Source: Hemileia vastatrix
Taxonomy: Eukaryota > Basidiomycota > Pucciniomycetes > Pucciniales > Zaghouaniaceae
Reading direction: 5' to 3'
Assembly (NCBI GenBank): GCA_030280995.1
Contig: JASXTE010000008.1
Coordinates: 17,819,212-17,883,211, forward strand
Length of the DNA: 64,000 nt
The notes below the pieces were generated by a model that ran no database searches, was not told where the DNA came from, and was given only the letters and a program-made list of their open reading frames with translations. Numbering within the stretch: the stretch's first letter is position 1; each line of letters opens with the position of its first letter. Made by a program: the position numbers and the translations under genes. Positions 44,037 through 54,461 of the stretch are shown piece by piece.

Positions 44037-45300
44037 GTCACATGCTGAAAAGACACAGCATCTTTTCTGTTGCATGACTTTATTTCCATTTCTCAGGTTC
44101 AAAATGTCAGATGGACAACAGGAAAGTAAAATTGTGGTGAAACTAAGTAAAAGAAATGTAATACTAACATCACACTGCATCATTTTCAATGATTTCACCA
44201 AAATTTTGTTCAATAATCAAGAATAGTCAGATAAAACATGAGTTAGCATCTTTTATGGTCAATCAAAAAGAAGAAAAAAAGAATGTAGTGTTAAGAAACA
44301 ACAGGTCACGTTCTGAAAAGATGCAGTGTCTTTTCTGCTCACTTGAAAGTTTTTCATTGCACCAGTAAATTTGAAAGAAATTAATGAGGTAGAATAGACA
44401 GATAAACCTTGAGTTAGAATCTCATATGGTAAATCAAAAAGAAGAAGAAAAGAATTTAGTGTTAATAAACAACAGGTCACATGCTGAAAAGAAGCAGAAT
44501 CTTTTCTGTTGTGTGACTTTATTTCCATTTCTCTGGTTCAAAATGTCAGATGGACTACAGGAAAGTAAAATTGTGGTAAAACTAAGTAAAAGAAATGTAA
44601 TACTAAAATCACACTGCATCATTTTCAATGATTTCACCAAAATCTTGTTCAATAATCAAGAATAGTCAGATAAAAATTGAGTTAGCATCTTGTATGGTCA
44701 ATCAAAAACGTGAAAAAAATAATGTAGTTTTAAGAAACAACAGGTCACATGCTAAAAAGATGCAGCATCTTTTCTGCTCACTTGAAAGTCTTGCATTGCA
44801 CAAGTAAATTTGAAAGAAATTAATGAGGTAGAATAGACATATAAACCTTGAGTTAGAATCTTGTATGGTCAATCAAAAAGAAGGAAAAAAGAATGTAGTG
44901 TTAAGAAACAACTAGTCACGTGCTGAAAAGATGCAGTGTCTTTTCTTCTCACTTGAAATTTTTGCTTTGCACCAGTAAATTTGAAAGAAATTAACACTAC
45001 ACAATATAGGGGGTGGACTTGCTAGCAAGTCCTCAACCTGAACTCAGATGGAACTAAGACTGAACTCTACTTGAGCACCCACCTAAAACTGTTCTGCTGA
45101 GTGGTGTTCATCCCTGATTGTATGGTTCCTTTATCAATAGCTCAATGTGTGTTCAATCTGTGGTGAGTTTGGGTCCAAGGTTGTGGACTTGCTAGCAAGT
45201 CCGCACCCCATATTGTGTGGTGTAATGAGGTCTAGCTGACAACTTGAACTACAGAAATTTAAATAAAGTCACATGATGTAAAAGAAGCTGTGTCTTTTCA
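44037..45300. repeat. 439-bp higher-order tandem repeat
   Basis: The motif GTCACATGCTGAAAAG starts at 44,037, 44,304, 44,476, 44,744 and 44,915, so spacings alternate 267, 172, 268 and 171. Two half-units form a 439-bp unit present about twice. The array is cut by a MITE at 44,995 and continues after it. Twin small frames (44,032-44,226 and 44,426-44,665) are copies within the repeat, not genes. Confidence 0.85.
44995..45222 (-). mobile_element. Palindromic MITE, complete, 228 bp, duplication TAA
   Basis: Ends CACTACACAATATAGG and CCATATTGTGTGGTG, with GGACTTGCTAGCAAGTCC inside both ends. TAA flanks both sides (44,992-44,994, 45,223-45,225). The repeat unit it interrupts (GAAATTAATGAGGT) appears intact nearby at about 44,380, proving a precise insertion. 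Reverse orientation relative to the copy at 10,486. Confidence 0.9.
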
Positions 45301-45493
45301 GAATGTGACTCAATCACAATTCAGGCATAAAAATAATCAAAAAAATGTACAAATTTTTTTTTAAAAGACTATAAATGTGAAAAAATGTCACATTACCTGA
45401 AATAACAATTAATCAATTAAAAAATTCAATTAATTTTTTAATTTCCTCATAATTTTGGCCATTTTTTATGCATTAAATACTAAATTCTTTTTT

Positions 45494-46771
45494 TTAATTT
45501 TCTTGCTTTTCCAAATCATGACTTGCCATTTCTCTTTGAAATTCACTTTCTTTTGATTTCTCTGAGTGAAGATGAACTCTTCCCATCTCCTCTGCCTCAA
45601 ATCTGGCCTTTTCAAAATTAGATTGAAGCAAAACAAAAATTTCCTCTAAATCTAAGGCCCTTTGATCTTTCATTAGCATATGATCAAACTTCATCTTCTC
45701 AAAGTCAAGGGAATTTTTTGCAATACAGGATTTTGCTACAAAAAGAAAATGAAAAAATAAGTTATTGAATAAGATATATAGTGACTTATTCTTAATTATA
45801 TCTTTTTTCTCAAAATAATCATCAAGGGAAGCCAAAGAGCTGGATGAAGTATTACCACGTTTCAAAAGATGGTTCAAGCTCATTGATGTTGAGGCTCAAC
45901 GCTTTAGTTTGGAATTTGAGCTAGAGGGTTCAGGAAGTTCATCTAAAGCAGCTTCTAAAGTGTGATTCTCATTTGTGGGATTGATATTTTTTTTTGGAAT
46001 TTGAGTTTCAGAAGGAGTAGGAGGAGGATAGAAAAGAAAGAAAGAAAGAAAGAAAGAAAGAGAAATTTAGAGAAGAATTTAAGAAAAAAGAAAAAGTAAA
46101 CAAACATCAAATAATTGTGGCTCTGAGGACTCAGATCTGCTCTGAACTAATTGTTCTGCTTGATAGTCAGGATCATCTTTGGCTGAACTATGGTGAGAGG
46201 CTTCAGGGGATTGATCTCCTTCAAGTAAAGGTGTGTCAGGAGGATTATAGGAAGGTTTGGATACAGAGGGTATATTCTTAGTAGTATTGTGTAGAAAAAA
46301 AGGGTTGACATCAACTCAGGAACCAAAAAGAATATCTATTTCCTCATAGTAAGGACAAATGACATTCAGCTTTTCAGAAACAGTAGTAATTCCAATCTCC
46401 AAATCCTCATCATCAATACCAAAGCCAGTGGAAGTGGAAGCGAAATGAGCCTTTTTATATTTTGATTGATAACTTTTGAACCTCTCCTTCATTTGCTTAG
46501 GAGTGATGTTGATTCTCCCTTTTGTTTTTTTCTTTACTTAATTCGCCATCAACAAGAAGTCATTTACCTTTGATGAAGGTGGACTTCTCACATCCAAAAC
46601 ATGCATCATAATTTTATTTTATTTTGAGGAAGTTGATGATGACAAGATAATCTTCCTTTTTTAGCTGTCCAGACTTTGGTTTCTCAGGTGAGGGGCTAGC
46701 ATTACAAGGAGACTTTTGTGATGAATAATTTTTTGAGATGCCTTTTGAGTGTTGTATTTTCAGGGAGGCAT
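45494..46771 (-). pseudogene. Myb/SANT-like accessory protein of E6
   Basis: Minus strand from about 46,771. Early stop after MPP; other frames give NASPSPEKPKSGQLKKEDYL, then GRINITPKQMKERFKSYQ (helical DNA-binding part), STGFGIDDEDLEIGITTVS, PYYEEIDILFGS, an acidic Ser-rich linker (SESSEPQ), an intron region with a (GAAA)n run at 46,028-46,060, and a charged coiled-coil C-terminus (45,494-45,883: DFEKMKFDHMLMKDQRALD). The order matches the E3 gene. Stops and frame shifts make it non-functional. Confidence 0.65.
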
Positions 46772-47103
46772 TATGAAAATGGTATGTTACAAGAAAAGAG
46801 ATTAAGAAAGAGGTTAAAAAAAACAAGGGAAAAAAATGCCTAGTTAAAATGTCACAATAAAATGTTTCATATCTCAGTGAGGATGGAGGAGGGGATGGAG
46901 ATCAGTGTGTCACATGTGACAGGGATGGTATGGGCAAGGAAGGGATAATGTGGCCAACATGTGTTTGTGAAAAAAGTACTGATTTGAGGTCAAAACTGAC
47001 ACCCATTTGTGAAATAAGTGACTTATTTGCAAAAATTAAGTGCCGATTTGGGTTGAAATCTGCACTTAAGTTAAGTGCGGATTTTCCAGAACTGACACCT
47101 CCT

Positions 47104-47246
47104 AATATTAAGAAAGTTAGTAATTTCACACTAAAATTAAGCCAAACTGTATGCTCTATGTGTGTAAACATGCTAATATTAGCAAGAGACACTTATTTAG
47201 TGTCCTAATCTCATTAATAGTGCATTGACCTCATTATATGCACATT
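47104..47246 (+). mobile_element. Gypsy LTR fragment, right of E6
   Basis: Follows the central gypsy LTR (about 10,996-11,133) through ACATGCTAATATTA, TTAGTGTCCTAA and ATTATATGCAC, then stops matching. Confidence 0.75.
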
Positions 47247-47830
47247 TTTTTATTTGCTTTTGGAGTGATAGAGCCATTACCACACTTTGATGCTTGGCAA
47301 AAGCAACAACCTAATCACAAATTATTTTATTTTATTCATTATTATTATTATTATTATTTTTATAAGGAAGAGGGAAAAAGGAAGAAGAGATAAGAAAAGT
47401 AGAAAAGAAAAAAGAGATGAGATAAAGCAATAAAATATAATGAGTTTGTTCTTAAATAAACTTTGGAAAACACAGACACAATTTGATTATATTTCTAGGA
47501 AAAAGGTTGATGAGACCTGTGATAAAAAGAAGAAAATAAAATGAAGGAAAAAGTAATGAAAAATAAGGACAAGAGAAAAAATGGGAAGAGAAAACAAGAA
47601 TGGTTGACTAGACCAATTTAAGTCTCCCTATCTCTAACTATATATACTGTACTGCGGTGTAGTCGAGACCTAACAAATCCAACACTATCATCAGTGGAGG
47701 GCAGCCCCAAGCGAGTGATACTGCCAACTTGATAGGGGGGGAACACTAAAAATAGAAAGGTGATCTCCGTTTCAGTTCAAAAAGGTGGTCCCTTTAAGGC
47801 TTCCTAAAAGAAAATATCGCACAAAATGTG
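47247..47830. other. Transition from repeats to the gene island, no gene seen
   Basis: AT- and A/G-rich DNA up to about 47,640 (including an (ATT)n run at 47,338-47,360), then a sharp rise in GC content. No coding frame or element end recognised. Confidence 0.4.
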
Positions 47831-48026
47831 TACAACCTAGTCACCAAAGCTTGCGGAATTTTTGACGAAAAAATCAAAGTTGTTCTCACCAAGAAATGAT
47901 TTGCCTATTCATAAGTGTCGGGGATAAGGCGGGGGTACTTCTTTTTGAATAGGCAAATCATTTTTTTGTTGGCGGAACTTTTATTTTTTCATCAAAAATA
48001 CCACAAGCTTTTGTGACTTGGCTGTA
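47831..48026. mobile_element. Hairpin MITE, type 1 (196 bp)
   Basis: Arms AGCTTGCGGAATTTTTGACG and ATGATTTGCCTATTCA pair with their inverse on the right; ends TACAACC and GGCTGTA. A G/C-rich loop lies at the centre. Confidence 0.85.
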
Positions 48027-48674
48027 TTTTTAAATAGAAAATATTATATAACGGAAGAGGGGCCATTCGAATGCCTTATTCATTCTAATTTCAAGGACTG
48101 GAGAAATCGATCTAAACTTATCGCGTCATTTTCATTTAGTTGTTTTTTCATATCTGAGTTTCACAAATTATCCGCGGAGACTTTTTTTCCTGCACCTACG
48201 GCTCTGCGCTTGCTGTTTCAAAGATATCAATTGTATTCGTCTTGATCTAATATCGCAGGTCAATAATTTCCATCCATTTTCCCTTCTTTTCAGCCTTCTT
48301 AGGGGATATAGAGAAATCTTCTAATGATTGTAGCCTTGAATTTGAGCTAAAAATCACCTCTTTATTTTGTTTCTTCTATCAAGTGTTTTCAATTTCTCTT
48401 TTTAGTGCTGCAAGAGATAAGTTTTCCATTGCAGGCGCTCACAATAAACCAAACTAACTTTCTTTTTTAAAAAATAATCCAACCTCATGACTTACCTGGT
48501 GCTTTCAATAACTCTAACATCTATTTATCACGGAGTAACTTGTCAGATCTCCTAGATGAGAGCCAGTCTATCATTTGGTTTCTCATCACTTTTCTACTAC
48601 TTAAATTTAAATTCTAATCGTACGGTTACTGACATAAAATTAAGTTCAATTTATTTTCTTAATTTCAATTGTGA
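48027..48674. other. Intergenic DNA, no supported gene
   Basis: Normal base composition; a 75-codon frame ends at 48,245 and begins inside the MITE, so I do not call it a gene. Confidence 0.4.
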
Positions 48675-48870
48675 TACAGCCAAGTCAAAAAAGCCTGCGG
48701 AATTTTCGACGAAAGAATAAAAGTTTTGTACACAAAAAATGATTTGCCTATTCAAAAGGAAGTACCCCCGTCCTATCCCCGACCCTTTTGAGTAGGCAAA
48801 TCATTTTTTGGTGAGAACAATTTTGATTTTTTCGTCAAAAATTCCGCAAGCTTTTTGTGACTTGGTTGTG
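48675..48870. mobile_element. Hairpin MITE, type 1 (about 196 bp)
   Basis: Starts TACAGCCAAGTC, ends GACTTGGTTGTG. Same arms as the copy at 47,831, with TTTGCCTATTCAAAAGGAAG at the loop and its inverse after it. Confidence 0.85.
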
Positions 48871-49507
48871 CATGCTGTTAGCCCAGGTAGCATCTTTAAA
48901 GCAGATTTCTGAAATCGGAATTGAAATGCGATTTGAATTTTTTTTATTTATTTTTTTTTCTTCCCCAACCTGTCATTAATTACAATCCAGTCTCGCTTTT
49001 TTCTTTTTTTTTTGTTCCTTATGCATAGTCATTTTGAAAACTCAAAGGTTTACAAAGCCCAATACTTATTTTTTCTGACAAGACTGATTTAATTTGCCTA
49101 AGCGCATTTTTCCTGTTAAAATTCATGAATTTATCTTACATTGATTGTTTGCATCTACGCAATAATTTCATTGTATCATCTCTCACAAAAAGAGGCATTT
49201 TATTGTTTACATATTTTCTGTACATTCTCTTCCATAAGCCTGATTTGACGTGTTTTTACCTGAGAATAATGCATCATCTCATATCTTGTTTGATTGAGCG
49301 ACGTGAATTAACGATTAAGCATTGAGTTTCAAGCAATTAGACTTTTTTTTTGGTTTGCTCGTTTTGTGAAGCGATGAAAAACTGTGTATATAATAGTCAC
49401 TTCCCAAAATAAATGATTTCCTTTGAAATATATAAAACTTTAGTATTTCCAAAATCGGAACCAATAAATGTCAAATGTCCTGAGATCTTATCAAATTCAT
49501 CTTTAAC
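48871..49507. other. Intergenic DNA, no supported gene
   Basis: A 66-codon frame at 49,125-49,325 has no recognisable features. Otherwise nothing seen. Confidence 0.4.
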
Positions 49508-49788
49508 TACAGCCAAATCTGAAAATATTGAGACAAAAATGAAAATTTATTGACTGCCCAAATGTTGGGATGCAGTATTTTCTTGACATCTTCGATTCAT
49601 TTTATGGCAATCGAGTTGATTTCTTTGTTGTTTCGCCTCTCTTCATAATCCGGGTTGAAAAAGAAGTCAAACAGACGTTCAAAAAATGAATTGAAGGTGT
49701 CAAAAAAATAATGCAACTCAACTTTTGGGTTGTCAATAAATTTTCGAAAATTTTCATTTTTGTCTCAATGTTTTCAGATCTGGCTGTA
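49508..49788. mobile_element. MITE, 281 bp, about 45-bp terminal inverted repeats
   Basis: TACAGCCAAATCTGAAAATA at the left and, inverted at the right, TACAGCCAGATCTGAAAACA. The similarity continues through GAGACAAAAATGAAAATTT on both sides. No coding capacity. Confidence 0.85.
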
Positions 49789-49896
49789 CTTCCCGAGTGT
49801 TTTCGGAGTTCACGATAAATTTCGTGGTTAAACTCTTGATTTAGAGCTAGCTTAATGTCGTTCTCGATGGGGCTCTGTAGCTTAACTTTTTTAAGT

Positions 49897-50091
49897 TCAG
49901 CCATATTAGAAACGGTTGGTGCAGTTTTACGAAAAAATCCAATACTTTTGGGCAGCTCAATTGACATTTGACAGCAAACTCAGCCTCCTTTCACCAAAAA
50001 TTTGCCAGTTTCTCTGTCAAATGTCAAGCATTTTGTCTAAATGTTTTGATTATTTTGCTAAACTGAACCAACCGTTTCGAATTTGGCTGTA
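49897..50091. mobile_element. MITE, about 195 bp, AGAAACGGTTGGT arms
   Basis: Left CAGCCATATTAGAAACGGTT; right, inverted, TACAGCCAAATTCGAAACGG. Inner arms TTGACATTTGACAG/CTGTCAAATGTCAA are also inverted repeats. Confidence 0.8.
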
Positions 50092-50234
50092 GTCATCTTA
50101 GCTGCAGGGAAAAATTGTGAGAAATTAGGCCAAATATTAAAAAAATCATGGTGTTCATTTTTCTACAGTCAGCTGACCTCTTTTTTATTTTATTCGCATT
50201 GTGTTAAATCAATCATGCAATTCCCCATTCCACT

Positions 50235-50359
50235 TACAGCCAAACCAGAAACCCTTTCGGGTTTCTCGTCTCCGGTCCCCCGCCAAAAACATGAGTCTAG
50301 GTTGCTTTTGACAGGGAATGAGTAGCAAGAAAACTGCAAAATTTTTCTGATTAGCTGTC
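50235..50359. mobile_element. Hairpin MITE, type 2 (125 bp)
   Basis: TACAGCCAAACCAGAAACCC to the inverse end GATTAGCTGT. The centre has CCCCCGCCAAAAACATGAGT opposite a purine-rich arm, as in the copies at 57,803-59,072. Confidence 0.75.
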
Positions 50360-50714
50360 TAAGGTTGCGAGAATATATAAATATAGACACATGAAACGTG
50401 ATAAAATATCACGTCATTCAAGTTTTTAAAAATCCCTCACTCACTACATGGCAAAAATTTTAACTACTTTTTATTAAAATCGAAATTAAATTTTCCAAAA
50501 TCTGACCGAATCAAACATCTACACAAGAATGAATACGAGTGCGCAATCCGTTTTAAAATGCAATATTGTCTTATTCTTTTTTTGCTACTTTTTATACTTT
50601 CTAATATGAGAAAAGCAGAATAAAGGATGAGAGTATAAAATGTTTAACTAGAATAAAGCTACCGTCTACTGTGAAAAAAGTGTGCAGTTTGTGAATTTTT
50701 TTTAGCAGATATAA

Positions 50715-50899
50715 TACAGCCAAGTCTCAAAATCTTGCGGAATTTTTGACGAAAAATTCAAAGTTGTTCTCACCAAAAAATGATTTGCCTATTCAAAAGA
50801 GTCGGGGCTACCTCCTTTTGAATAGGAATATCTTTTTTTTGTTAGTGAAGCTTTAATTTTTTCGTCCAAAATTCCGCAAGCTTTTGTAATTTTGCTGTA
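50715..50899. mobile_element. Hairpin MITE, type 1 (185 bp)
   Basis: TACAGCCAAGTCTCAAAATC to TTTTGCTGTA, with the ATGATTTGCCTATTCAAAAG arm. It ends about 70 bases beyond the stop codon of the CSL gene on that gene's 3' side. Confidence 0.85.
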
Positions 50900-50967
50900 T
50901 AACAAACTCTTTCAAAATTTTCTAGGTTTGTATGAAAAGTGCGTAAAATTTCCAATAAAAAAAAGAA

Positions 50968-53900
50968 CTAAGAAGGAAGATTATTATTACATTCTACTTT
51001 CAAAACCATGATTATTTGATCAGAGTTATTCTCCCATTGGTTAAAGCCAGAAACTCGTGTGTTATGAATATCGTTCCGATTTCTACATTCATTGATATAA
51101 TGATTTTTGTCCCTCCTAGAAAGAGTGATTTCGCAGGGTAAAGTGTAAGCGATTCCATCCGTCCTAACCAATGTCAAAGACAGCCCAGGGTGGGAAAGGC
51201 TTGAGGAAATCATGTTGATGTTATCATTTGATTGATTGTGACCTGAGTTAGGGAACCCACTTGTATCTGGTTTCAGTGGACTAGGTTGTATCGAAGCGGC
51301 TAAGTTTGAAAATGCACTTGAAGATTGAGTTTGTTGATTTACAGTGGGAGGAGAGGGAGAAAGTTGTGTTAAAGGCGGTATGGAGAGGGTTGATGATGGG
51401 TAAGAATTAGGAGGATCATCTGCCACAACCAAAACATTTGATGGCATTTGATGATTGAATAATAAGCTATAAAGCTTTTCGAAAGATGGCAAAGTTACTG
51501 TAACTACAGATTCAAGCTTCAATGGCAATGTTGGGTTAAGCTCACGGACTGATAGCTGGCCGAGAGTATGTGAATCTGAAGGCTCAGGCTTAACACTCGA
51601 GGATGTGAGCATTGAATTAATATCAGCAGAATTTGAGTTGGAGGAAAGTTGAAGTTGAAGCGCTGCATTGGGTTGGTTGTTGTTAGCAGCTCCAAGAGTT
51701 ATTCCAGTGATCGAGACAAGGGTGCTTTGTAGCGGTCCAATTGGACCCAGCCAAAATGACAAGGGAACCAGGCGAGAATCAAGTAAATGGTTGATACGCA
51801 AAGTAATTGTAGATCCAGAAGGATCTATCAATGGTTTCGCCAGTAAAGTAGGCATTGGAGTGATTGGCTGAATAGGAATTTGAGGTGACTGGGACGAAAA
51901 ATCTTGAAAGGAATGGGCGAAATGTGCTGATCGTAGCATGAAACTATTTCAGCACTGAGAATACAAGCACAATGAAACTACTCACAAACTCCAATTACTG
52001 TCCAAGCAAGTGAATCTTCAATTTCATCAATATCCATTCTATCTTTGGCATCCGATAGCAATACAGCTTTTGGTCCTTGGCACAAAAGTAAACCAAGACG
52101 AGAATTTGATTTGTTCTCATTGTAGATCATTCCAGTTTCTCCACTGGGAAAGTTTATTGAAGTATCACCTGTCATAAATCCTGAAGAAGTGCTACTCGAA
52201 CAGGATGATAACGGGTCAGAACTCAAATCAGGTTGATTGACAGGTTGATTGCTAGAGTATCCGGTCAGGGAAGAATGACCACAATCCAGTGCGCTAATGT
52301 ACGAAGACACTGATTCATTTCCAACTTTACAAAATGCTACCTTTTGCATCTGGCTTACTGGACCAGTAGCACCCTTTAACACTTTATTTTTTTCTACTTT
52401 CCGAATAACCAGTGGTTCACTTGCAATACCGGTAACAAAATCTGTAAGGATAATCTCTGATCCGTAAGTCACTGTTCGATCCGCTCCTGGAATGCTTTTT
52501 GATTGAAGAGTTTTGGTTGCAGTCGAGTTTTCTAAATGCATGTCTTCAGCTCTTCTGACAACTTTTATCGTAAACGCAGACCATTGCATCGCTCGAGCCG
52601 CTAGTTGATTTTCTTCTATACAAAGGTATTTAGTGCGAACAGTTTGTGAGTTTATTCGATTAAATAAGCAAATTGTTGACCCGTTGAAAATACATGATTG
52701 CGTGTTTCGTGCCTTGGCTGTTTTCTATCGATTCACAATCCATTTTTGGAGAATGTTAGACCAAGAAAACCTTTTCCTTCACACTTTGATGAACCAAAAA
52801 GTAAAAAAACACCTACCTTTGAAGGTTTTGATATAATGGTACACTCTTCGGACTGAAACGTCAAAAAAGGAGGCGCTAACTCATCAATATCCGGAGGTGG
52901 AACGGGACTGTAGATAGATTGTCCAAATCCCTGTGGCAGTGGAGGATGTAATGAAAGTTGCAGAGAAACCCGTTTAGCTTTCTTCGCTGCTCCACTGATG
53001 TGAAGATTTTTAAAGTAGGAATTGGCCCCATGATCAGCTAAATAAGCCATTTGAGATATATGTCTTTGTCCGTCTTCATTAATAATTGACATAGAAAGTA
53101 TTGGTCTGCGGTCTCTAGAAAGTAATCTGTATGGGCCTGTTATTCGAACCAAAGGAGGAGGGCATAAAAAGCGCTTCTCTTGGCCATAAGATTTTTGGGC
53201 AACTGTTAAAAAAAAAATCAAACTTGGGCACTGGAAAATGATATAAAGAAAACACTAACCGGATGCGTGTAAGCACTGCACTGTTGTCAAACGATTATTT
53301 TCAGAGTATATGTTTGATGTCTCTAAGAAATTCTTTCCAATCTGATTGATATTATTGGATTGTACGTCATAAGATGAAAGTTCCGAAAGAGGAGGAATCC
53401 CTGAAGTAGCGACAGGTAAATTTGTGCCTTTAAGACGCGCCGATCCCAATGGCTCGTCAAATCCCAGACTTGGAAGGAATTTGCGCTTTTGGCCCAGTGT
53501 TGAAGTATGATTTGGATGCGGGCTTGAAGGGATGGATACTGGAAAAAGAGGGGCGGAAGAGACAGAAGTAGGGGAATGTAACGGAGAGGCAGACGAAGGA
53601 TGTTGTAGATGGGAAAAAGAGGCAGGACGCTCTAGTTCAAACAGTTGATGTGATTGATATTGAGAATGAGAGTCCATTTGAGGAAGATAGGGAGAAGAAT
53701 ATGAAGGAGACATTTGAGATGAATAACTGCTATAGACAGGAAGAGTGTTCACTATCCTCCCATTTTGATGAGACTCATGAGGAGAGTTCGAATGACGAAA
53801 TTGATTAGAATTAACAGAACGAAGATAAGATGATGACGATGACGGTGCATTAAATCGATTCTCGTGACTATTAGATGATGAACTGCGGATATTGATGTCT

Positions 53901-54461
53901 ATAGTTGAAAGTGAATTTGAGTGTGAAAGCCTGGAAGAGTGTACAGACTGGGGCCTGCATGCAGTGACAGAGTGAGAGGGTGGATGATGGTCTGAAGATT
54001 CGCTAACAGTAGTAGATAAAGAAATGCTCCTGTTTCTTAACTGCTGTGAATGGGAATTCGTTAGAGCATCCTGGGATGACCATGTCGCCGGAGATGGATG
54101 GATCATAGTCGGGGCAGGTGATGAAGAGAGCCGATATGGGTGGTCATGGTACAATAACGATTGGTTTGAACTTGGTAAAATAGAAGGCGAATGATGGCCC
54201 AGGAGATAATCCACCTGATGGGTATTTTGTCCTTGTTTTAGATTCTGGCTTTCTTTCTGACGCTGATAGGACAAAGTGGAGTCCAGGGCGGAATTTGAAA
54301 CCATCTGCGCAGAGTTAGTAACGATGCGCAAGGTGAAGAAGGTCCTTCATACTCACCTCTGAAGTCTCTGATAATCTTTCTAGCTTTCCCAACTCATTTT
54401 CTATACTTCGTCGTCCCCGGTGATCATACAATATAGCAGATCCAGGCAAATCCCCAATCAT
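50968..54461 (-). CDS. CSL: CSL (CBF1/RBP-J/Su(H)/LAG-1) family transcription factor
   Basis: Five exons (54,461-54,357; 54,304-53,260; 53,202-52,817; 52,724-51,986; 51,926-50,968) with introns of 52, 57, 92 and 59 nt join in phase to 1,077 residues. CSL proteins bind GTGGGAA-type DNA sites; in animals they are the Notch effector, and fungi, which lack Notch, use them as regulators. Residues 1-370 are a Ser/His/Gln/Pro-rich extension. The Rel-like N-terminal domain starts near 374: CLHASVAQKSYGQEKRF (379-395) and CPPP (397-400), ending at ISKPSK (507-512). The beta-trefoil domain starts near 515, with LFNRINSQTVRTKYL (532-546), QWSAFTIKVV and SLAWTVIGV; the exon 4/5 join gives VSHFAHSF. The Rel-like C-terminal (TIG) domain ends with LVRTDGIAY (1011-1019). 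The long N-terminus recalls the longer fungal class (cbf12-like). No stop or frameshift. Confidence 0.93.

Larger units (their letters stand above)
40888..47103 (+). mobile_element. E6: Harbinger element, 6,216 bp, inserted in a gypsy LTR fragment
   Basis: The ends are AGGGGGTGTCAGTCCTGG and, inverted, AGGAGGTGTCAGTTCTGG. Flanks are ATT on the left and AAT on the right. Removing the element and the right AAT restores TTCATTATTAAGAAA exactly as found uninterrupted at about 10,992, which proves the insertion. It holds a broken transposase (+) and a Myb-like gene (-), separated by several tandem-repeat blocks and a MITE. No TET-like gene was found in it. Confidence 0.85.

Noticed and set aside
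44032..44665. Two near-identical small proteins (64 and 79 codons)
   Set aside because: They are the same part of two units of the 439-bp repeat, with no start context or composition of a gene.
50083..50390. Small frames on both strands containing ETLSGFSSPVPRQKHES
   Set aside because: They lie within the hairpin MITE at 50,235-50,359, and similar peptides appear at other copies of the hairpin.
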